Of a DNA stretch of 64,000 bases, positions 19,276 through 27,718 are shown piece by piece. Under the pieces are notes generated by a model, which saw only the letters and a list, made by a program, of their open reading frames with translations, ran no database searches and was not told where the DNA came from. How positions within the stretch are numbered: the stretch's first letter is position 1; every line of letters starts with the position of its first letter. Location: positions 111,823-175,822 of the forward strand of contig NZ_JASBQY010000008.1 of NCBI RefSeq assembly GCF_029960645.1, read 5' to 3'. The stretch comes from Arthrobacter sp. AL12 (GTDB lineage Bacteria > Actinomycetota > Actinomycetes > Actinomycetales > Micrococcaceae). The position numbers were made by a program, and so were the translations under genes.

Positions 19276-20341
19276 TGTCTGCCGCCTTGATTGATTCGAG
19301 TGCGGACTTGGATTTCTTCAGGGCCTCAACACTGGGGCTGCCGACCTGCGCGAAGTAGGTGGAGTTGGCTTGTCCGCCTTCGCCGTTCACGTAGAAAGCC
19401 CACGATCGGACCAGCCGGGTGAGCGCTTCGTTTTGGTAGGCGTGGCAAAACGCGTGGTATCCGACGAAGCCCAGCGAGTAGCCGGGGCTTGTACCGGGGT
19501 GCAGGTTCAACTGGACGCCGCCGCCTGGCGCCCCTGTGACGTCGCCGCTTTCTACGGCGGTGGCGAGGGCGTCGTTGGTGGCGGTCACGAATTCGTCGCC
19601 AAACTTCAGTGTCGCAGTGGAAAACCGGGTGCCGATCTCGGCCCGGTCCATGAAGGAAACTGCCCCGGCGGTGTCATCCACCTTGGTGGCGAGGTCCGGG
19701 TAACTGGCTACGGACTCGCCCGCGGTCCCGTCGGGCCATGTCTTGTCGATATCCATCCCCCCACTCATGCCGGAAGCAAGGTACTCGCCGACGGCGTGGG
19801 TCAGCCCGGAGTCATTCTTCGCCCATACGGGCACGACCTCCAGATCGGGCAGATCGGTGTCCGGGTTCAGCGCCGCGATCCTGGCGTCATCCCAGCGGGT
19901 GATGGCGCCGTCGAACATCGCAGTAAGGGTGTCCGGGTCCAAGCGGACATTGCGCAGGCCAGCGACGTTGTAGGAGACGCCGATCGCCGTGACCGACGTC
20001 GGAACCGCCAAGGCTCCGCTGGCGCCGCAGGCTTGCTTGGACTTCTCCCAGTCCTCCGGCGTGAGCTGTGAATCGATACTGGCGAAGTGGGCCATGCCCC
20101 GGAAGAGGGCGTCACGGCCGATCGCATCGCCGTCGGGAGAGTAACGCATCGAGGTCCCCGGGAAATCCTTGGACCAGCCCTGCTGCCATGCTGAGAGGGG
20201 ACCGTTTTGGCTGGAACTGCCGATGGCTGTCAAGGAACCGACGACGCCGGAACCCGCCTCGTCCGCTGAGCAAGCTGTCAGTCCGAATGCGCAGATGGTG
20301 GCCATGAGGACCAACCTCCGCCCCCTGTGCGTGGGTTTCAT
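19262..20341 (-). CDS. PstS-like periplasmic-binding lipoprotein (orphan)
   Basis: A 359-residue lipoprotein: signal peptide with lipobox GLTAC at about residues 20-24, then a type II solute-binding fold. GSSSQNGPLSAW, DGDAIGRDALFRG, ASIDSQLTPEDW and FDGAITRWDD follow the order of phosphate-binding PstS proteins. There is no pstC, pstA or pstB beside it; instead it overlaps a DUF2142 gene. It may bind a phosphate-bearing ligand on the surface rather than serve an importer. GAGGAG lies about 10 nt before the ATG. Confidence 0.8.
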   Translation of the reverse strand: MKPTHRGRRLVLMATICAFGLTACSADEAGSGVVGSLTAIGSSSQNGPLSAWQQGWSKDFPGTSMRYSPDGDAIGRDALFRGMAHFASIDSQLTPEDWEKSKQACGASGALAVPTSVTAIGVSYNVAGLRNVRLDPDTLTAMFDGAITRWDDARIAALNPDTDLPDLEVVPVWAKNDSGLTHAVGEYLASGMSGGMDIDKTWPDGTAGESVASYPDLATKVDDTAGAVSFMDRAEIGTRFSTATLKFGDEFVTATNDALATAVESGDVTGAPGGGVQLNLHPGTSPGYSLGFVGYHAFCHAYQNEALTRLVRSWAFYVNGEGGQANSTYFAQVGSPSVEALKKSKSALESIKAADNVNQ

Positions 20342-20390
20342 CCGGCCTGTCTCCTCAATGCTCTAGCTGGCGGGCCGCGCCCGCGACCCC

Positions 20391-20396
20391 TATATA
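20391..20396 (-). promoter_or_regulatory. -10 element (TATATA) upstream of the PstS-like/DUF2142 operon
   Basis: TATATA on the minus strand lies 49 nt upstream of ATG 20341 in an otherwise GC-rich gap. No convincing -35 is visible. Confidence 0.4.
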
Positions 20397-20457
20397 CCTT
20401 AGCCGGTGAACCAGTCCGCCGCCTTGAGCACGGTTGATGTCCGTGGCCGCGGGAGAG

Positions 20458-23193
20458 TCAGAACTTCAACGCCAGGGTGCGCGGAAGATAGCCTTCACTC
20501 GGGTTCATTCCCGTGCCGGCATAGTTCCAGAGCGATCCGTCAGTTTTGCGCGCCACGAGGTCCGGATAGGCGTCGGCGTTGAGGTTCGCCGCCCCGAACA
20601 CCGCGTCGTAGCCGCTCCAGTTCGTCGCGATACGACGTGCTCCGGCGGGTTTGCCAGACCCGTCGCCTGGGTACAGCCACACCGTCCCGTCGGCCGTCCG
20701 GGCCAGGAGGTCGTTCTTGCCGTCGGAGTCCACATCACCAGGGCCGGTGATCTGGGCGAAAGCCTCCCAGCCAAAGTCTCCAACCTTCTGGGCGGGCAGG
20801 TATCCGTTGTTTGCCGCGTCCACCTTGCCCGTGCCGCGGTAGAGCCAGATCGAGCCGTCGCCCCGCCGGGCGAGGAGGTCGTTCTTCCCGTCTACGTTGA
20901 GGTCGCCCGTGGCGGTCAGCGCCGTGAAGGCTTCCCAGCCGAAGAGGCCGATCCGCACCGCGGGCTTGTAGCCATTGCTCGTTGAGTCGACTCTGCCGGT
21001 GCCGGCGTAGAACCAGAGCGAACCGTCCCGGCCCCGGGCCACGAGGTCGTTCTTGAGGTCTCCGTTGAAGTCGCCCACGCCAAGGAGGGCGCTGAAAGCG
21101 TCCCAGCCGAAGTCGCCGATCTTCCGGGCGGCACTGTAGTCGCCGCTGCCGGAACCGGGATAGAACCACAACGTGCCATCCGGGCGGCGGGCCAGGAGGT
21201 CGGCCTTGCCGTCTCCGTTGAAATCGCGGGTGCCAACCAGGGCGTCGAAGGCGTCCCAGCCGAAGTCGCCGATCTTCCTGGCCGCCTGGTAAGCGGGCTC
21301 GCGCATGGCCGTGCCGGCATAGAAGTACACGCCACCATTGGAGTCGCTCGCGACGAAGTCGGCCATCCTGTCCCCGTTGGCGTCCCCGGTACCGGCAATG
21401 TGCTCGTAAACGCCCCACCCCGAACCTATCTGGCGCGGGTTGATGAGTGCCCCGCTGCCGGTGTTGGAGTAGAACCAGAGCGTGCCGTCGGGACGCCGGG
21501 CCGCAAGGTCGCTTGTGCCGTCGCCGTTGTAGTCCTGGATCGCTATGAGTTGGTCAAAGACCTCCCAGCCAAAATCAGTTTGGCGGGAGGACCCGGTACT
21601 GCCGGTGCCGGTGCCGGAATACAGGACCAGCTTCCCGTCCGGCTTCCGGGCCAGGAGATCGGACTTGCCGTCGCCGTCGAAGTCCCGGACGCCCAGCAGC
21701 GAGTCAAAGCCATCCCAGCCGAACTCCCCGATCTTGACGGCGGGGCGGTAGCCCTCGTCGGTTGCCGACACCCGTCCGGTGCCCGCGTAGAACCAGAGTG
21801 ACCCGTCGAGTTTCCTCGTGACCAGGTCGTTCTTTCCATCGGAGTTGTAGTCCCCCACACCGAGGACCCGGTCATAGATCCCCCAGCCGGAACCGATCCG
21901 CCGCCCGGCCAGATACGCCCCGGCGCCATTGCCGGGGTAGAACCAGAGCTCTCCGTCGGACTTGCGCTGGATGAGGTCGGGGGTGCCGTCTCCGTCGAAG
22001 TCACCCGGAGACACCAGCAGGCGTGTCGAGTCGGTCGCGACCGGCGGGGCGGGCGCGACCGGCGGGGCGGGCGCGACCGGCGGGGCGGGCGGGGGAGGCG
22101 TTGCCGTGCCCGTGGCGAACCGCTTAAGCGAGGCGTAGTCCCCGTTCCAGACGTTGGAGTCCCCGCCGTTGGCGAAAGGTCCGGACTCGCTGTACTGCCA
22201 AAAGCTGAAGTTGGTCCAGCTGGAGGGCAGGGCGCCCGGGCTGTCGCTGGGCGAGCCAGGCCAGCGGGCGATCCACAGCGGCCAGTCGCCGAAACCGGAG
22301 GGTCCGCCGGTGCAGTAGTTCCACCACGTGGTGGTGGTGTACATGACCGGCAGCCGGCCGGTCAGTGCCTTCATGGTGTTGCCGAAGTCGCGGGCCCATG
22401 ACGTCAACTGGGCGGGCGTCATATCGTAACAGGTGTTGCCCTGGTAGTAGCCGCCAATGGTCTGCCCCGCGTAGGGGTTTCCCTCAAAGTCGAGCACGGG
22501 GGGCAGGGTGTACCCGTCGGTGCTCCAGCCGCCGCCGTTCTGGGCGAAGATCCGGGCCTGGTCAGCGCCGGAGGAGGCCGCGGGGTTGGCGAAATGGTAG
22601 GCGCCGCGGATCATGCCAACAGCCCTGGAGCCCAGGTACTGGTCGCCGAACGTGGTGCTGGTGTAGTAATTCCCCTCGGTGGCCTTGATGTAGGCGAAGC
22701 GGGCGCCCATGTTCCACTGGGTCTGCCAGTTGATGCCGGCCTGGTACTTGCTGACGTCGAGTCCCTGCACGCCGAAGCTGGGCATCCAGGTGCCTTCCGT
22801 GGCCAGCGCCTCAGTGGCCACGGCCTTGCTGCCGTCAATCGATCCGCCGGCGGCACGTGTTCCCTGCCCCATCTCGGCCCCGCCGGCCTTGGTGGCCTCG
22901 GCCATGGCGCTCCGGTAGGCCTGGGACGATCCATCGACCGTGGCCGGGCCCGTGCTGGCCTGCAGAGTGGGCACAGGTGTCGTTGTGGTCCGGGCGGGCG
23001 AAGCCGTGGATTGGACCGTTGCGGTCGGAGGCGCTGTCGTGCCACCCGTTGCGGCAGCGGGTGCCGTTGGTGTCGGCTCGACGGCGGCTGCCGGAGTGGC
23101 CAGGCCGGGAGCCGCGATGAGGGCGACGGCCAGCAGCGCGGCCCCGACCCGGCTGCCGAGGTGACTGTTGGGGGGAAATAGGGTCCGCTTCAT
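20458..23193 (-). CDS. secreted GH25 muramidase with ten FG-GAP/VCBS-type repeats
   Basis: A 911-residue secreted protein. A signal peptide ends near residue 37 (ATPAAA), then a Thr/Pro/Ala-rich linker. Residues about 140-360 are a glycoside hydrolase family 25 lysozyme domain: GLDVSKYQ holds Asp146, and VLDFEG holds Asp235 and Glu237, matching the catalytic carboxylates of the family. After a Pro/Ala/Val linker come ten repeats of about 48 residues with the core GDxNxDGxxDLxAR, DGxLWFY and IGxFGWxxF, giving calcium-binding loops and probably a beta-propeller. The repeats likely bind the wall or surface glycan; the first domain cleaves peptidoglycan. Expected role: wall remodelling. Confidence 0.9.
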   Translation of the reverse strand: MKRTLFPPNSHLGSRVGAALLAVALIAAPGLATPAAAVEPTPTAPAAATGGTTAPPTATVQSTASPARTTTTPVPTLQASTGPATVDGSSQAYRSAMAEATKAGGAEMGQGTRAAGGSIDGSKAVATEALATEGTWMPSFGVQGLDVSKYQAGINWQTQWNMGARFAYIKATEGNYYTSTTFGDQYLGSRAVGMIRGAYHFANPAASSGADQARIFAQNGGGWSTDGYTLPPVLDFEGNPYAGQTIGGYYQGNTCYDMTPAQLTSWARDFGNTMKALTGRLPVMYTTTTWWNYCTGGPSGFGDWPLWIARWPGSPSDSPGALPSSWTNFSFWQYSESGPFANGGDSNVWNGDYASLKRFATGTATPPPPAPPVAPAPPVAPAPPVATDSTRLLVSPGDFDGDGTPDLIQRKSDGELWFYPGNGAGAYLAGRRIGSGWGIYDRVLGVGDYNSDGKNDLVTRKLDGSLWFYAGTGRVSATDEGYRPAVKIGEFGWDGFDSLLGVRDFDGDGKSDLLARKPDGKLVLYSGTGTGSTGSSRQTDFGWEVFDQLIAIQDYNGDGTSDLAARRPDGTLWFYSNTGSGALINPRQIGSGWGVYEHIAGTGDANGDRMADFVASDSNGGVYFYAGTAMREPAYQAARKIGDFGWDAFDALVGTRDFNGDGKADLLARRPDGTLWFYPGSGSGDYSAARKIGDFGWDAFSALLGVGDFNGDLKNDLVARGRDGSLWFYAGTGRVDSTSNGYKPAVRIGLFGWEAFTALTATGDLNVDGKNDLLARRGDGSIWLYRGTGKVDAANNGYLPAQKVGDFGWEAFAQITGPGDVDSDGKNDLLARTADGTVWLYPGDGSGKPAGARRIATNWSGYDAVFGAANLNADAYPDLVARKTDGSLWNYAGTGMNPSEGYLPRTLALKF
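22037..22090 (-). repeat. three perfect 18-bp tandem repeats (linker codons)
   Basis: Three identical 18-bp units in frame inside the GH25 gene, encoding the APPVAP-type linker between the lysozyme domain and the FG-GAP repeats. Copy number may vary between strains. Confidence 0.9.
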
Positions 23194-23485
23194 TCGTCGC
23201 TCCGGAACAACACGCTCGTGGCAGTGTCATAGTGATCTCGCGCCCGGTGGACTCTGACGAAGCTGCCCGGATTTGAGAATGTCTGACTTGTCGCGCTCAC
23301 CCTAACACCGCCGGTTAGGCGGAACCAGAGTTTCTGTTGTTACTGGTGGGACAAATGTGAAGAACTCCCGCGGCGGTTTTCCACATGCCACCCTGCAGGC
23401 CCTTGTTCGGCGGCCCGCCCACCCATAGCTTTAACCCAATTGCAGCGCCCCGGGGGACAGGGCGGCAGTCATATTGGGGGCCACG
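23194..23485. other. intergenic region between GH25 and cpaF (292 nt)
   Basis: Divergent promoter region. A GGAG Shine-Dalgarno lies 7 nt before the GH25 ATG (minus strand). A 61-codon minus-strand frame here shows no coding character. I see no clear promoter hexamers or operator repeats. Confidence 0.5.
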
Positions 23486-24709
23486 GTGGAGGCTGTACAT
23501 ATTGTCGAGGATGAAGTCCGCGAGTTGATGCGCCGGCGCGGCCTCGACCCCCTCAGCCAGACAGGTGAAGTCCGCCGCCTCGTTGAGGCAGCGGTGCTGG
23601 ATTACGATGAGCGAGCCCTGTTGGCGCCACTCCCACCGATCGGTCCGCTGGAGAATGCCCGAAGGTTCGTCTTCGACGCCGTGGCGGGGTTCGGGGCCCT
23701 GCAGCCGCTGCTGGACGATCCCGCCATTGAGGAGATCTGGCTAAACGCTCCCAACGAGATCTATGTGGCTCGGAACGGCGAATCCGAGCTGACCTCGGTC
23801 TCGCTCACGGACCAGCAGGTCCGGGACCTCGTGGAACGGATGCTCAAAAGCTCCGGGCGCCGCCTCGACATGTCGTCCCCGTTCGTGGATGCCGCCCTGC
23901 CCGACGGTTCCCGCCTGCATGTTGTCATCCCGGATGTGACGCGGCGGCACTGGGCGGTCAACATCCGCAAGTTCGTGGTGAAGGCCAGCCGGCTCGAGCA
24001 TCTGGTGGAACTGGGCACGCTGACGCCCCAGTCTGCCCGGTTCCTCGGCGCTGCCGTGGCCAGCGGGCTGAACATCCTGGTTTCCGGTGCCACCCAGGCG
24101 GGCAAGACCACCATGCTCAATTGTCTGGCGGCCAGCATCGGAACCCGCGAGCGCGTCATCACCGTCGAGGAGATCTTCGAGCTGCAGTTTCCGCTGCGGG
24201 ACGTTGTCGGGCTGCAGTGCCGGCAGCCGAATCTGGAGGGCGAAGGCGAAATCCCCATGCGCCGGCTGGTCAAGGAAGCACTGCGCATGCGGCCCGACCG
24301 GCTGGTGGTGGGCGAGGTCCGGGAGGCCGAGAGCCTGGACATGCTGATCGCTTTGAACTCAGGCCTGCCCGGGATGTGCACCGTCCACGCAAACTCGTCC
24401 CGCGACGCGGTGACCAAGATCTGCACGCTCCCGCTGCTTGCAGGCGAGAACATCTCGAGCGCCTTCGTAGTTCCGACTGTCGCGTCCTGCATCGACCTTG
24501 TGGTCCACTGCGCCCGCCACGCCAGCGGGCGGAGGGAAGTGACGGAGATACTGTCCTTGGGCCGGAGGGTGGAGAACGGCATCATCGAGTCGTCCATGGT
24601 GTTCGCCCTCGCTGAGGGCCGGCTGCAGCCCAGGGCCAACTCGATGCCGTCCGCCGAGAAGTTCGCCCGGGCAGGGTACGACGTCGCAACCCTGCTGGAG
24701 CCACGCTGA
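23486..24709 (+). CDS. tadA: Tad pilus secretion ATPase, CpaF/TadA family
   Basis: A 407-residue type II/IV secretion ATPase. LRMRPDRLVVGEVREAE and the Walker A SGATQAGKTTML (about residues 200-211) are diagnostic; the arginine-finger-rich N-domain (FVDAALPDGSRLH) and CTVHANSSRDA complete the family. It powers pilin assembly from the cytoplasm. I prefer GTG 23486 (MEAVHIVEDEVREL) over TTG 23474, because the CpaF N-terminus begins here and GGGGG precedes it. First gene of a seven-gene operon; its stop overlaps tadB (TGATG). Confidence 0.93.
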   Translation: MEAVHIVEDEVRELMRRRGLDPLSQTGEVRRLVEAAVLDYDERALLAPLPPIGPLENARRFVFDAVAGFGALQPLLDDPAIEEIWLNAPNEIYVARNGESELTSVSLTDQQVRDLVERMLKSSGRRLDMSSPFVDAALPDGSRLHVVIPDVTRRHWAVNIRKFVVKASRLEHLVELGTLTPQSARFLGAAVASGLNILVSGATQAGKTTMLNCLAASIGTRERVITVEEIFELQFPLRDVVGLQCRQPNLEGEGEIPMRRLVKEALRMRPDRLVVGEVREAESLDMLIALNSGLPGMCTVHANSSRDAVTKICTLPLLAGENISSAFVVPTVASCIDLVVHCARHASGRREVTEILSLGRRVENGIIESSMVFALAEGRLQPRANSMPSAEKFARAGYDVATLLEPR

Positions 24710-25563
24710 TGGCGGCGCTGCTGGGCATCCTGGCCGGTGCCGGATTCCTGCTGATCTGGTGGTCGGCCTGGGAGCAGCCGAAGGCGGCCAGCCGCCGGCC
24801 TGGACCCAACCGCCTGGAGGATTTGCTGCGCTCCGCTGGAATCGAGAGGGTCAGCGGGCCCGGCCTGCTGGCGAGCTGCCTGGGCGTCGGAGCGTTCACG
24901 ACGCTCATCTTCTTTGCGGTGACCAGGTCGTGGCCGATCGCAGGCTGTTTTGGCCTCTTCGGGGGGTGGCTGCCCTTGGCCATCGTGAAGTGGCGCGCGC
25001 GGAAGCGCACCGCTGTTCTGCGCCAGCTGTGGCCCGACGTCGTTGACCACCTCCGCTCGGCGATCCGCGCCGGACTGTCGCTGCCGGAAGCCCTCATCCA
25101 ATTGGGCGACAAAGGTCCAGAGGAACTCCGTCATGTGTTCCGCGAGTTCGGCTCCGACTATCGCTCCGGAGGGCAGTTCGATCCCTCCCTGACCCGGCTG
25201 AAGGACCGGCTGGCAGATCCGGTCGCCGACCGGATCGTGGAGGCGCTGCGGCTAACCAGGGAAGTGGGCGGCTCGGATCTCGGCCGGCTGCTGGGCACGC
25301 TGGCGGAGTTCCTGCGCGAAAGTGCCCGGACCCGGAGCGAGCTTGAGGCCCGGCAGTCCTGGACCGTCAACGCCGCTCGGCTGGCGGTGGCCGCCCCCTG
25401 GATCGTCCTGATGCTGCTGGCTAGCCGGCCCGAGGCGGTGGCGGCCTACAACACCCCCCTCGGCGCCGCCGTTTTGATTGGCGGCCTGGCCGTGTCCCTG
25501 GTCTCCTATGCCGTCATGCTGCGCATTGGAGCGCTGCCGGCAGACGAGCGGGTCCTCCGATGA
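24709..25563 (+). CDS. tadB: Tad pilus inner-membrane platform protein TadB
   Basis: A 284-residue T2SS GspF-type protein: two N-terminal helices, a basic cytoplasmic segment (KWRARKRTAVLRQLWPDVVD), the conserved AIRAGLSLPEAL block, and two C-terminal helices. TadB and TadC form the platform driven by the ATPase. Its ATG overlaps the cpaF stop and its TGA overlaps the tadC ATG by 4 nt, so all three are coupled. Confidence 0.9.
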   Translation: MAALLGILAGAGFLLIWWSAWEQPKAASRRPGPNRLEDLLRSAGIERVSGPGLLASCLGVGAFTTLIFFAVTRSWPIAGCFGLFGGWLPLAIVKWRARKRTAVLRQLWPDVVDHLRSAIRAGLSLPEALIQLGDKGPEELRHVFREFGSDYRSGGQFDPSLTRLKDRLADPVADRIVEALRLTREVGGSDLGRLLGTLAEFLRESARTRSELEARQSWTVNAARLAVAAPWIVLMLLASRPEAVAAYNTPLGAAVLIGGLAVSLVSYAVMLRIGALPADERVLR

Positions 25564-26501
25564 CAGGGCTCATGGCGGCGGCTGCCGCCTGCGGCGTGGT
25601 CCTTGGCTGCGGTGCCTGGTTGTTGCTGACCAGGCTGCCGTTCATGCGGCCGACCACCTTCGTGGAGCGTATCGGCCCGCAGCTGAAGTCGCACAACCTG
25701 CAGTCCCGGCTCCTGCTAGCCGCGCCGCGAAACGTCACCCCGTTCGGTCCGCTGGAGCGAATCCTGCGCCCGGTCCTTGGCGACGCCGTCTCGCGGCTGG
25801 GACGGCTGAATCCCGGCTCCGCCGCCCTGGACCGCCGCCTGACGAGGGCCGGGGGCGATAAGTCGCCGGCGGATTTCCGGGCAGAACAGCTTCTCTGGGG
25901 CGCGGGCGGTTTTGTCGCGGCGGTCGGTGCCGTGATGGTCTCGGGCGCGGCCGGACGGTCCAGCCCCCTGCTCGCCGTAGTGCTGGTGCTTGGCAGCGCC
26001 GCCGGTGGATTTCTGCTGCGCGACTACCTGCTGGGCGCCCAGGTCAGGAAGCGCGAAGCGCGCATGATGGCGGAGTTCCCCAGCATCGCCGAGCTCATGG
26101 CCCTGGCCGTCAGTGCGGGAGAGAGCGCCACGGGGGCACTGGACAGGGTGTGCCGCAGTGCCCGGGGAGAGCTGTCCAAGGACTTCACCCGCGTGCTGGC
26201 CGAGACCAGGGCAGGGAAACCACTGGTGGAAGCCCTCCAGGAGTTCTCATCCCGGACGGAGCTTGGCCCGTTGCTGCGTTTCGTGGACGGGTTGATTGTG
26301 GCGGTCGAACGCGGGACGCCCCTCGCTGATGTGCTGAGGGCCCAGGCCCAGGACGTCCGGGACACGGCAAAGCGCGAGCTGATGGAGTCGGCGGGCAAGA
26401 AGGAAATCGGAATGATGGTTCCCGTCGTTTTCGGCGTCCTGCCACTGACTGTCGTGTTCGCGGTTTTTCCAGGACTGGCCGCCATCAGCATGGGTTTGTA
26501 G
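25560..26501 (+). CDS. tadC: Tad pilus inner-membrane platform protein TadC
   Basis: A 313-residue GspF-like protein. The signature EFPSIAELMALAVSAGESATGALDRV and FVDGLIVAVERGTPLADVL occur in the usual TadC positions, with two N-terminal and one C-terminal hydrophobic helices. Begins with an ATGA overlap on tadB. A 67-nt gap with a GGGAG ribosome site follows before the pilin-like gene. Confidence 0.9.
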   Translation: MTGLMAAAAACGVVLGCGAWLLLTRLPFMRPTTFVERIGPQLKSHNLQSRLLLAAPRNVTPFGPLERILRPVLGDAVSRLGRLNPGSAALDRRLTRAGGDKSPADFRAEQLLWGAGGFVAAVGAVMVSGAAGRSSPLLAVVLVLGSAAGGFLLRDYLLGAQVRKREARMMAEFPSIAELMALAVSAGESATGALDRVCRSARGELSKDFTRVLAETRAGKPLVEALQEFSSRTELGPLLRFVDGLIVAVERGTPLADVLRAQAQDVRDTAKRELMESAGKKEIGMMVPVVFGVLPLTVVFAVFPGLAAISMGL

Positions 26502-26568
26502 CAACCGTCAAAGGAACGGCAGCGAAGGCGCAGGAAGACAAACGAAACACCAACCCAAGGGGGAGAAC

Positions 26569-26817
26569 GTGAAACGGATCCTTAACCGCATGGCGCAGTT
26601 GCTGTGGACCATCAGCCTGGTGCCCGGGGTCGCCAGGACGCATTCGGCCAGTGTCCTGAAGCCCGAACGGCCCGGGGATCCCCGCGAGCGGGGCGATGTG
26701 CCGGGTTGGGTGATGATCACCCTGATGTCCGCCGTGCTCGTCGCAGCACTCCTCGCGATCGCCGTCCCTGCCCTGGAAGGACTGTTCAACCAGGCCATGG
26801 ACAAGGTCGGGCAGTAG
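26569..26817 (+). CDS. Flp-like small pilin candidate
   Basis: An 82-residue protein starting at GTG 26569 with AGGGGGAG 4-5 nt upstream. The C-terminal half (GDVPGWVMITLMSAVLVAALLAIAVPALEGLFNQ) has one hydrophobic helix after a Gly/Asp-Val-Pro-Gly element, as in actinobacterial Tad-locus pilins. The long N-terminal leader (about 43 residues, basic) would be removed by a prepilin peptidase that is not in this window. Position in the operon, right after tadC, supports a major pilin. Confidence 0.7.
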   Translation: MKRILNRMAQLLWTISLVPGVARTHSASVLKPERPGDPRERGDVPGWVMITLMSAVLVAALLAIAVPALEGLFNQAMDKVGQ

Positions 26818-26820
26818 CGC

Positions 26821-27219
26821 GTGCGCCTGCCCGGCGCCGGCTGGGGCAAAACTGAGGAACGAGGGTCGGCGGTGGTGGACTTTGTCCTCGTGGCAGGGCT
26901 GCTGACGCTGTTGTTCCTTGCTATTGTCCAGCTCACCCTCGTTCTGCACGTCAGGAATACGCTGATCGACGCCGCGGCGTCAGGCGCCAGATACGGCACC
27001 CTCGCGGACCGTAGCGCCGTTGACGCCAGGGAACGGACGGCGCAGCTGATCGGCGTCGCACTCAATCCTGCGTTCGCCCAGGACGTGACGACGACCGAAG
27101 CGACGTACCAGGGCATTCGTACCCTGGAAGTCACGGTCCGCGCGCCGCTGCCCGTGATCGGTCTGATCGGGCCCCGCGCAGTCCTGGAGGTGAAAGGGCA
27201 TGCGGCCATCCAGCCCTGA
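26821..27219 (+). CDS. tadE: TadE-like minor pseudopilin
   Basis: A 132-residue protein starting at GTG 26821, 3 nt after the pilin-like stop. RGSAVVDFVLVAGLLTLLFLAIVQL is the TadE signature, with the conserved Glu/Asp five residues into a hydrophobic helix, as in type IV pilin N-termini. ASGARYGTL follows, also typical. Overlaps the next gene by 20 nt in a different frame. Confidence 0.85.
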   Translation: MRLPGAGWGKTEERGSAVVDFVLVAGLLTLLFLAIVQLTLVLHVRNTLIDAAASGARYGTLADRSAVDARERTAQLIGVALNPAFAQDVTTTEATYQGIRTLEVTVRAPLPVIGLIGPRAVLEVKGHAAIQP

Positions 27220-27718
27220 CGCGCCTGACGCGCCTGAAGCTCTTGACGCACCAGGCCGGCGGCCCGTGGGAGAAACCGCGGAGATAACCACCAACGGCGT
27301 CGGCGATGCCGAAAGGGGAAGCGCTGTCGTGGAGTTCACGTTCCTGTCGGTGCTCCTGATGGTCCCCCTGGTCTACTTCATCATCACCATGGGACAGCTC
27401 CAGGGCGGCTCCTTCGCGGTCGTCGGTGCCGCGGACCAGGCTGCCAAGGTCTACGTCGCCCAGACGGATGCCGCCGCCGGCCGGGCCGCCGCCGAGCAGG
27501 CCGTCCTGCTGGCGCTCGCCGACCATGGGCACGCCGCGTCGCATGCCCGGGTCGAAACCAGCTGCGCCCCCGCGGAATGCCTGGCCGCCGGCACAGCCGT
27601 GACGGTCACCGTCCATCTGACGGTGCCGCTGCCGTTCGTCCCGTTCAGCGAGGCGCTGAACCTGAATGCCGGGCAGCTCAGCGCCTCCGCCACCCAACTG
27701 GTGGGCCGCTTCCGATGA
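27200..27718 (+). CDS. TadE/TadF-like minor pseudopilin
   Basis: A 172-residue protein with an Ala/Pro/Asp-rich N-terminal extension of about 38 residues, then ERGSAVVEFTFLSVLLMVPLVYF, the TadE/F pilin-like helix with its conserved glutamate. Two cysteines (ETSCAPAECLA) could form a disulfide in the secreted part. The N-terminal extension reads through a 9-bp tandem repeat (27217-27240, GACGCGCCT-like), so an internal start is possible. Confidence 0.82.
   Translation: MRPSSPDAPDAPEALDAPGRRPVGETAEITTNGVGDAERGSAVVEFTFLSVLLMVPLVYFIITMGQLQGGSFAVVGAADQAAKVYVAQTDAAAGRAAAEQAVLLALADHGHAASHARVETSCAPAECLAAGTAVTVTVHLTVPLPFVPFSEALNLNAGQLSASATQLVGRFR

Noticed and set aside
20900..22000. regular repeats resembling a CRISPR array
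   Set aside because: They are the coding repeats of the FG-GAP domain, in frame and without uniform spacers.
23315..23500. 61-codon minus-strand frame upstream of cpaF
   Set aside because: No ribosome site, no conserved feature, and it overlaps the start of tadA.
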